Below, piece after piece: positions 56,488 to 64,000 of a stretch of DNA of 64,000 nt. A program made the position numbers and the translations under genes. Source of the stretch: Agelas oroides (lineage: Eukaryota; Porifera; Demospongiae; Agelasida; Agelasidae); contig OX422196.1 of the NCBI GenBank assembly GCA_949130485.1, positions 7,717,554 through 7,781,553 of the forward strand. Reading direction: 5' to 3'. Within the stretch, counting starts at the first letter, position 1, and every line of letters starts with the position of its first letter. The notes below the pieces were generated by a model. It was not told the DNA's origin. It saw nothing but the letters and a program-made list of their open reading frames with translations, and ran no database searches.

Positions 56488-58965
56488 GCATGAATGCATG
56501 GTTTGTTTGTTGAGGAGGGGGGTGGAAGCAGTCAACTTGATGATTACAGGACAACAATTGACCACAAAAACATGATCCACTGTCACAACTAGACTAAACA
56601 CTCATTGTGCTTAGCCCCTGGCTATTATCTTGTCAACGTACACCACACACATACTCAGTTCAGCAGGACTACTTCATTTTTTGTTTACATAGGTCATAGG
56701 TCGAGAGGGTCAAAATAGCTGCACACAGCTCACCTAGACACCCCTGACAACAGAGTCTGACACGGCTGCTCACCAATAAATGGGCAGATCCTTGGTGTTC
56801 TTGCCCTGGTAGTAGTCTTTGTTCTCAAATCTTTGTCTTGCCAGCCCAAAATCTGAGATCTTTACCTGATCCTCTGACACGACCAGGACATTTCTGGTGG
56901 CCAGGTCACGATGCACCACCTTCATCTCTTCCTGAGGAATACACCAAAGAAAGCTTGACTTAAAGCTGCGAGTAAATAAGCCATTAATCACCATTTTCAT
57001 TCTCAGGCCCCCACATAAGAGATTGACCTACTTTGTATTGCTAGTCCTGAAGTTATGATACAAAATTAATGAAAGAGGGTCCAGGAATGAGACAAGAGAG
57101 TCTGGGAATAAGGCAAGAGAGTCTGGGAATAAGGCAAGAGTCTGGGAATGAGACAAGAGAGTCTGGGAATGAGACAAGAGAGTCTGGGAATAAGGCAAGA
57201 GTCTGGGAATGAGACAAGAGAGTCTGGGAATGAGACAAGAGAGTCTGGGAATAAGGCAAGAGAGTCTGGGAATAAGGCAAGAGAGTCTGGGAATAAGGCA
57301 AGAGTCTGGGAATGAGACAAGAGAGTCTGGGAACCTGACCAGTATGTAACACTGGTGCCACTAACCAGGTACTGCATCCCTTCTGCAATTTGTCTGGCAA
57401 ACTTGAGGAAAATTGGTATGTTTTTTTTCACCAGATTGCGGTGCAGCTGTAAGTGATACTGTGGGGGAGAAAAAATACCACTGTAGATGAGAGGTCAAAT
57501 TTTCTCTCTATACCACTTCACTGCTTAGTGTGGGTCTCTAAGCTCAAGGTTTAGACACTAACTTACGTACCTTTACTTTCTCCAAGTAACCACGGAGGCT
57601 GCCTCCCTCAATGAACTCCATTACAACCATCAGAATGGACCCAATGCTAGACAGAAAGTGCTGGGCTGAGAGAGGAAGAAGGAGGAGGGGAGAGGGAGGG
57701 AGGAAGGGAGGAGAGTGAGGAGAGGGAGGGAGGGAGGAGAGTGAGGAGAGGGAGGGAGGGAGGGAGGGAGGGAGGGAGGGAGAGCGAGGGAGGAAGAGCG
57801 AGGGAGGAAGAGAGGGAAGGGGAGAGAGTGGAGGAATACCCAATTATTACCCATGTGGTATGAGGCTCAAGAAGTCATTCATGCAAGCTTCTGGTATCTG
57901 GTCATACCTGGTCATACCTGGTAGCAAGTGAGTAACCTCATTCCCAGGCTAGCTTGGGAATGAGGTCAGTAATGAGTGGAGTGCTTACTTTCAGTGATGC
58001 CCAGCAGCTTCACAATATTGGGGTGATCCAGCTTCGCCATTGTTTCAATCTCTCTTTTCAAGTCATTTATGACTGCCTGACTATTGGAGAGCTGCACGCT
58101 GGGAACTTTTACTGCGACCTATGTATGTGTGTGTGTTTGTAGTGAGTGAGTGAGTGAGTGGGTTGGTGGGTGAGTGAGTGAGTGAGTGAGTGAGTGAGTG
58201 GGTTGGTGGGTGAGTGAGTGAGTGAGTGAGTGAGTGAGTGAGTGAGTGAGTGAGTGAGTGAGTGAGTGAGTGGGTGAGTGAGTGAGTGAGTGAGTGGGTG
58301 AGTGAGTGAGTGAGTGAGTGAGTGAGTGAGTGAGTGAGTGGGTGAGTGAGTGGGTGGGTGAGTGAGTGAGTGAGTGAGTGAGTGGGTGAGTGAGTGAGTG
58401 AGTGAGTGAGTGAGTGAGTGAGTGAGTGAGTGAGTGAGTGAGTGAGTGAGTGAGTGAGTGAGAAAGTGGGTGGGTGCAACAAGACTAACCATACATAACA
58501 GTTGCCTATTATCGTCATGCCAACAAACTCAGAGTAACCTCTCAGTCCTCCACCACAGCTCAAAACGTCACAGTTGCAGTACGTGCAACAGCCTGCAAGC
58601 AGCTGAACATCAGCTGAACATCAGCTGTGGTGGAGGACAGGCAAGAAGCTACCCTCATTCCCAGGCTCCTGCCCAGTGACTAACGCTGGAGAGGAGGGGA
58701 CACGAGCTCAATACACAGTAGAACACACCCTTTTGTTGTCGGGGGCCAGAGTCGCAAGGTACACATCACTGAAGTGACCCTGAGAAAGAACAAAGAGTTA
58801 CCGTGAGTTACCACACCCAGCGGATACTTGTGCTTCTACTGTCTACTGCTGATGCAGACCTTGTAGCCAAGATTTATCTTCCTCTTCTTCCTTCCCTCCC
58901 ATCCCTCCTTTCTCTTTCCCTCTCTTTTTTTCAGTGGCATGAAATTCATTCTACAATACCACGCC

Positions 58966-59013
<48 letters not shown>

Positions 59014-59384
59014 TTATCTATCTACCCATCCTCTCTATCCCATCCAAGCATCTTTTTTCTCATGCAACATGAAAACAGCGTAGATTGCGTACTTTTCCAA
59101 GCTCTTTCTTGATCTCAAGATTGCCGTACTCTATCCAGCCAACCCCTACTGCCTCCATCTCTATTCTGATAGGGTTGGGGGGAGATTCGGGAGGGTTGGG
59201 GGGAGATTCGGAAGGGGAGGGTTCTGGAGGAGAGGTTTCGGTGGGGGAGGCTTCAGGAGGGGAGGAGGGGGGAGGGGAGAAGTCAGACGGAGGACCCTCA
59301 GGAGGGGGAGATGAAGTGGAGGGAAGGGAGAAAGTGGAGGAATGGGAGCTATGGGTGGAAGAAGGAGGGTGAGTCCAGTCGGAT

Positions 59385-59453
<69 letters not shown>

Positions 59454-59881
59454 ACGTGAAAATCAGCAACAAGAGTAGTATAGCTAATTCATGAGGTACA
59501 AGTTTCCTTTTACAAGCAAGCTTACCAGAACTCAAGACCTCAGAGTCTCGACTCGGAGATGGAAGAAGTGGAAGACAGCCTGGAGCGGAACAGAATGGAA
59601 ACAGTACAAGTCTCATTCCAATACTAGTATAATACCAGGAATGCTCAAGGTTGATTCCAAGAATGCACAATGCAGAGACCATACTTGTGCTTTGATTATA
59701 TCGTGCTACCTGTTATCTTAGGACAGCAGTTCTGTTTCAAGAATGTAGGCAAAGCACTCTGAAATTTAAAAAGGAAAAAAATCATCAAAAGGTTTTTCTA
59801 ATTTTACCTCTCCCACCACACGAGAGACTAGAAACGAGGTTAAATTCTCTTTCATCCCCCCTCCCCTCCTCCCTCCCTCCC

Positions 59882-59915
<34 letters not shown>

Positions 59916-62900
59916 CTTGTTATGCAGGTGCCATTTTATCAACCCCTCAAGTGTTGTGAACTCTTCTTTCTCTTCCATTTCCTGCATCTGCCCTGGGGGG
60001 TCGACAAACGAGAGAGTCCCATCTTCGTGTCTCATGATACGGAAATTCATGATTTGGCGATTATGGCAAAGGGAGAGGGTGAGGGCGTTGTCACTGCTGC
60101 GGCTTTCTCTCACCAGAAAATGTCCTTCAACCAGATTGAACCGCTCAAGTACCGTCTGTACGGTGCTTGGCATGATGGGAGCGTGGCAGAGATCTGCTTT
60201 GAAGCCATCTATAGGAGCAGGAAGAGAGAGGAAAGAAGGGAGGAGAAGGGAGGGAGGAGGAAAGGGAGGGAGGAGGGAGGAGGGAGAGGGAAGGGAGGGA
60301 GGAGGGAAGGGAGGAGAAAGGGAGGGAGGAGGGAAGGGAGGGAGAGGGAAGGGAGGGAGGAGGGAAGGGAGGAGAAAGGGAGGGAGGAGGGAAGGGAGGG
60401 AGAAAGGAAGGGAGGGAGGAGGGAAGGGATGAGAAAGGGAGGGAGGAGGGAAGGGAGGGGGAAAGGAAGGGGAGGAAGGAAGTGGGGGGAGAAAGGGAGG
60501 AAATAGCGCATAGATAATTATTATGCAATAGCCCATTTCTAGTGAAACACAGGAACAGGGTTGACCCCTACACAAGAGTGTGGTTGACCCCCACACAAGA
60601 GCGTGGCTGACCTCCACACAACTGCTGAAACAAGAGAAGATTGATGGTTGGCTTCATGCAGACAGCTACCACAAGAAAGGGCACTCAAAGAAGAGAGTGC
60701 ACCGTGAAGAGAAACACAAACAAGAGAGTGCACAGTGAAGAGAAACACAAAGAAGAGGGTGCACAGTGAAGAGAAACACAAAGAAGAGGAGGCACAGTGA
60801 AGAGAAACACAAAGAAGAGGGTGCACAGTGAAGAGAAACACAAAGAAGAGGGTGCACAGTGAAGAGAAACACAAAGAAGAGGGTGCACAGTGAAGAGAAA
60901 AACAAAGAAGAGGAGGGTGAAGAGAAACACAAAGAAGAGAGTGCACAGTGAAGAGAAACACAAAGAAGAGAGTGCACAGTGAAGAGAAACACAAAGAAGA
61001 GAGTGCACAGTGAAGAGAAACACAAACAAGAGAGTGCACAGTGAAGAGAAACACAAAGAAGAGAGTGCACAGTGAAGAGAAACACAAAGAAGAGGAGGGT
61101 GAAGAGGAACACAAAGAAGAGAGTGCACAGTGAAGAGAAACACAAAGAAGAGAGTGCACAGTGAAGAGAAACACAAAGAAGAGGGTGCACAGTGAAGAGA
61201 AAAACAAAGAAGAGGAGGGTGAAGAGACACAAAGAAGAGAGTGCACCGTGAAGAGAAACACAAAGAAGAGAGTGCACAGTGAAGAGAAACACAAACAAGA
61301 GGGTGCACAGTGAAGAGAAACACAAAGAAGAGGGTGCACAGTGAAGAGAAACACAAAGAAGAGAGTGCACAGTGAAGAGAAACACAAACAAGAGAGTGCA
61401 CAGTGAAGAGAAACACAAAGAAGAGGAGGGTGAAGAGAAACACACAGCACAATACCCCGACAGGATGGATAGACAGACCGACAGAAAGTTGAATATAAAC
61501 AGACAGATAAAACTGACAGACTGATGGATGTACAGCAGACTGACAAACTGATAAGCAGACAGACAGACAGACAGACAGACTGATGGGTGGAGACACTGAC
61601 CCACCATTCTCTCCCACTTTAAACCATCTCTCTGGTGGCTTGAGGTTGCCCTCCATGATGATAGCATTGGCATCCACCAGCAGCTGGTAGTACGTGTTCA
61701 CCACCACTGTAAACGCTACCAACTCTTCTCTCTTTACGAAGCTGAGCGTCTGTAGGTGGGTGTGTTTGTAATTAATGCAACCAGTAGCTCTGTGGCTCAT
61801 TCCCAGGTCATCCCACATAACCTGGGAATGAGGCTAACAGCTGTCACCTGACATTCCTCACTATTATCAGAGCAGAACTAACTCCTGGAGCATTAACGTG
61901 TCCTTCCCACCCCCATACCTAGGAGCCCCACCCACATGCAATTAATAGCTAGGAGCCCCACCCACATGTAATTAATAGCTAGGAGCCCCACTCACATGCA
62001 ATTAAAAGCTGGAAGCCCCACCCACATGCAATTAATAGCTAGGAGCCCCACTCAAATGCAATTAATAGCTAGGAGCCCCCACTCAAATGCAATTAATAGC
62101 TAGGAGCCCCACCCACATGCAATTAATAGCTAGGAGCCCCACCCACATGCAATTAATAGCTAGGAGCCCCACCCACATGCAATTAATAGTTGTGAGCAAA
62201 AAACTAATATGATGATCCTGGAAGCAAAGAGCACATAATGATGTCGTTTTTTTTTACTTTGCAACGAAAGCAACATCACCCTGCACTCTTAATGCAAGTA
62301 TTTGGCTCCAAATTTTGCTCCAAATTTAGCAACGACTATTCTCCTGTTTACAGACAGACAGACAACTACGCACCAGTCTATTAGAGCTTGAAGAGGGGCT
62401 GCCGTCGTCATCTTCCATGGTAATGGAAGCAGTCAACGCCTCTAGATCGACACTCAGACTCTGTATTGACTGTATTGTACACAAATCCTGGAGAAACACA
62501 CACACATACACACAGAGTAACCACACAAGTTACCCTTAACAAGTTAATGCTACATATATCCCACCTAGTATAGTTTTGCCTATACTACAGGTGGGGGTTT
62601 ACTGTGATAATTTCCCTCCCTGAGGGCTACAAGGGAAATTATGGCTCATAATTTCCCTCTCCATACTACATTGTCAGACTATAGTACAGATTTTACATCA
62701 TTTTACTGTGACAGTAAATAATATTGAAGTTACTGGAAACATATGCACATGTACAGATGTGCACGCCCTTGACTCATACTGCCATAAATCCCTGGCACCT
62801 GTGCTATAACTATTACAAGTTTTCAGGCTTCATAACAAGATTAGTGGTTTTATATTAGCAAGCTGCTCAGATGGTAGAGCAATTAGCATACTGAAAGTTA

Positions 62901-63897
62901 TAGGTTTGAGAACTTCTCTTTCTCCCCCACCGCTCCCTCTCCTTCCTAAAATAAACAATCAATAAAATACTGCTTTTCATTAGACAAACTCAGCTAGGTT
63001 AGCCTCGTTCCCAGGCTCTCCCCTCACCCCGACGAAATAAAAAAGGAGGGGGAGAGCCTGGGACCGATTCGCACGTGATATCGTGGCACGTAGACGTCAC
63101 AGCAATAATTACAAAAGTCATGACGCAATTATGCAGCCACGTGATTGGCTGACTCGAACAGCTACGATATTATAACTGAAACAAGTGAGCGGTGACTGCG
63201 TCGGTGAGACCTCGGCACGGCTCAAACAGCAGCGACGGCGGAGAAGTACCAGGTACGTTGGTAAGACTTTGGCTATTTACTGTTACCCGATGTTCTGCTT
63301 TATAAAATTGCTACGAGGCTATGAACAAAGACTTGAGTTGGCTAGCGCTACACTCTGGCGTACAAAACAAAATCACAACCACATTTTAAAGCTCCAACAT
63401 AGCTACACAACAATAAACGAGTTGTAGTAGCAAAATCTTGAGCTGAGAGTACTTCGCGGCTACTTCGCGGTCTTCACGTGAGTGACGTTTCAGGTTCATT
63501 AATGGTTAGTGCAAAGTCGTCGTGCCGCGATATCACGTGCGAATCGGTCCCAGGCTCTCCCCCTCCTTTTCTATTTCGTCGGAGCAAGGGGAGAGCCTGG
63601 GAACGAGGCTACAGCTAGGTTTGGTTGCCCCAAGACTTCGCAGTCACTGTATAGTCAAGCATTAGCAGCTCCCAGCTAAGGAACGTAACACAGCTCCCAG
63701 CTCCCTCACAAATTTGTTTTGAAAACAAACAAACAAACAAACAAACAAACAAGATTGACTGTAGCACAAAATGTAAGTCTAATAGCACTTTGTGAGATGA
63801 CACACGTACCTCTTTGTTTTTGGTGGGGTCTCTTCCACGGATCCTGTAGATGCCATCTTTGGAGGACACCACTACCACGTACATGTCGTCAGGTCCT
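55470..63897 (-). CDS. JAK-like non-receptor tyrosine kinase: FERM-SH2-single kinase (5' end beyond window)
   Basis: Exons: 63810-63897, 62374-62487, 61605-61749, 59916-60208, 59093-59296 (5' boundary uncertain), 58729-58779, 57989-58118, 57571-57665, 57366-57458, 56774-56931, 56169-56328, 55470-55637; 565 residues visible. FERM third lobe ([32 protein letters not shown]), then LCHAPIM and a canonical SH2 (GHFLVRES), a Pro/Ser/Glu linker, and a complete kinase: [52 protein letters not shown]2-kinase order, HRDLATRN, paired activation-loop tyrosines and WYAPE all point to JAK. The pseudokinase (JH2) that JAKs carry between SH2 and kinase is absent: only about 40-70 residues lie there. All catalytic residues are present, so it should be active. 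JAK affinity is inferred from motifs. Confidence 0.82.
58140..58465. repeat. (GAGT)n array in a kinase-gene intron
   Basis: About 325 bp of gagt with sparse gggt variants, beginning about 20 bp upstream (minus strand) of the acceptor of exon 57989-58118. It keeps frames open as polythreonine/leucine/histidine/serine strings. These are not coding. Confidence 0.97.
60225..60500. repeat. GGA-rich low-complexity tract
   Basis: Purine-only tract of gga/ggga units directly upstream (minus strand) of the SH2 exon acceptor, where its complement is the pyrimidine tract. Open frames of Ser/Pro/Leu strings here are artefacts. Confidence 0.95.
60685..61445. repeat. 31-bp minisatellite, about 24 copies
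   Basis: Unit gagagtgcacagtgaagaga + aacacaaagaa (31 bp), with occasional truncated units containing aggagggtgaag. Since 31 is not a multiple of three and the unit has no stop on the minus strand, all three minus frames stay open for over 330 codons. It lies in the intron between the FERM and SH2 exons. Confidence 0.97.
61918..62190. repeat. 30-bp minisatellite, nine copies
   Basis: Unit taggagccccacccacatgc + aattaatagc with minor variants. Lies in a kinase-gene intron. Confidence 0.95.
62862..62920 (+). ncRNA. tRNA-like promoter boxes, probably a degraded tRNA or SINE head
   Basis: tgctcagatggtagagc (62864-62880) fits the tRNA D-arm/A-box consensus, and ggtttgagaac (62903-62913) resembles a B-box at nearly tRNA spacing. 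The anticodon and acceptor stems do not pair well, so a working tRNA is unlikely. Confidence 0.3.
63000..63611. mobile_element. 612-bp longest member of the main MITE family with exact 9-bp target duplication
   Basis: Inverted arms of about 100 bp: tagcctcgttcccaggctct at the left, its inverse at the right, then matching cgaaat / atttcg and cgattcgcacgtgatatcg / cgatatcacgtgcgaatcg. Flanks cagctaggt at 62991-62999 and 63612-63620 are identical. The inner 400 bp is unique and contains a potential promoter-like segment, but no transposase ORF. It lies in a kinase-gene intron. Confidence 0.95.
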
Positions 63898-64000
63898 CTG
63901 TGAGGCCGTGCAAGGGGTGTGGGCTATGTGTGTGTGTGTGTGTGTGTGGGGGGGGTAGATATGTGAGCAGGTGGGGGGGATACATGTGTGAGTATATGTG
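63898..64000. other. Window edge inside a kinase-gene intron
   Basis: (GT)n and poly-G sequence (63926-63955) directly upstream, on the minus strand, of the acceptor of exon 63810-63897. The rest of the FERM domain should lie to the right. Confidence 0.6.

Noticed and set aside
58081..58563. Poly-(Thr-His-Ser-Leu) frames
   Set aside because: Translation of a (GAGT)n microsatellite in an intron.
60539..61818. Three overlapping minus-strand frames of 330-380 codons rich in Leu/Cys/Phe/Ser
   Set aside because: The 31-bp unit cycles through all frames without a stop. Only 61605-61749 within the interval is a real exon.
61605..63897. FAK family as the identity of the FERM kinase
   Set aside because: FAK has FERM-kinase-FAT order with no SH2 and different activation-loop sequence; FERM-SH2-kinase with WYAPE fits JAK.

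Overview
This window is nuclear DNA of an intron-rich but compact animal genome. About fourteen protein genes sit in 64 kb, with introns of roughly 50-900 bp, GT-AG (a few GC-AG) splice sites, and gaps between genes as short as 61 bp. Gene content is metazoan: mucin-type GalNAc-transferase, Kunitz/WAP/thyroglobulin modules, FERM-SH2-tyrosine kinase, axonemal DNAL1. Density, domain shuffling and a heavy load of hairpin MITEs suggest an early-branching animal, most likely a sponge. That placement is an inference; no rRNA or mitochondrial marker is present. ORF coordinates alone mislead here, because simple repeats keep many false frames open. The gene models below were built exon by exon with splice phases checked, and each recognised multi-exon model has a reading frame consistent across all joins.

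Layout. 352-7988 (+): a membrane-anchored protein made of protease-inhibitor-type modules (six-Cys Pacifastin/VWC-like repeats, WAP, thyroglobulin-1, two Kunitz, LDLa) with a Thr/Pro/His-rich stalk and SEA-like region. 9081-11074 (-): ADP-dependent glucokinase. 11405-15352 (+): small PY-rich tail-anchored protein. 15986-19778 (+): mitochondrial rRNA methyltransferase MRM2. 20654-22060 (+): short transmembrane protein with tyrosine and proline motifs in its tail, followed by a broken partial duplicate. 23009-24660 and 24722-25777 (-): tandem paralogues of a secreted Sushi-like protein. 25886-29522 (+): fumarate hydratase. 30622-36168 (-): a second multi-inhibitor membrane protein. 37579-39196 (+): STN1. 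39407-43610 (-): otubain. 43751-45683 (+): DNAL1. 46189-46509 (-): possible small gene. 46775-55314 (-): polypeptide GalNAc-transferase. 55470 to beyond 63897 (-): a JAK-like FERM-SH2-kinase with a single kinase domain.

Shared themes. Two genes carry the same set of extracellular inhibitor folds. The JAK-like kinase and the tyrosine-tailed membrane protein could both belong to phosphotyrosine signalling. Several gene pairs are head-to-head within about 110-330 bp (sushi-B/FH, OTUB/DNAL1, ADPGK/small protein), pointing to shared promoters.

Repeats. The dominant family is a hairpin MITE with ends TAGCCTCGTTCCCAGGC and 8-9 bp target duplications, present in dozens of copies and twice expanded into tandem arrays. 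A second family (ends CAAGAG..CTCTTG, 7-bp target duplications) has three copies. Many microsatellites lie directly against splice sites, and two minisatellites include an exon boundary inside the repeat unit.
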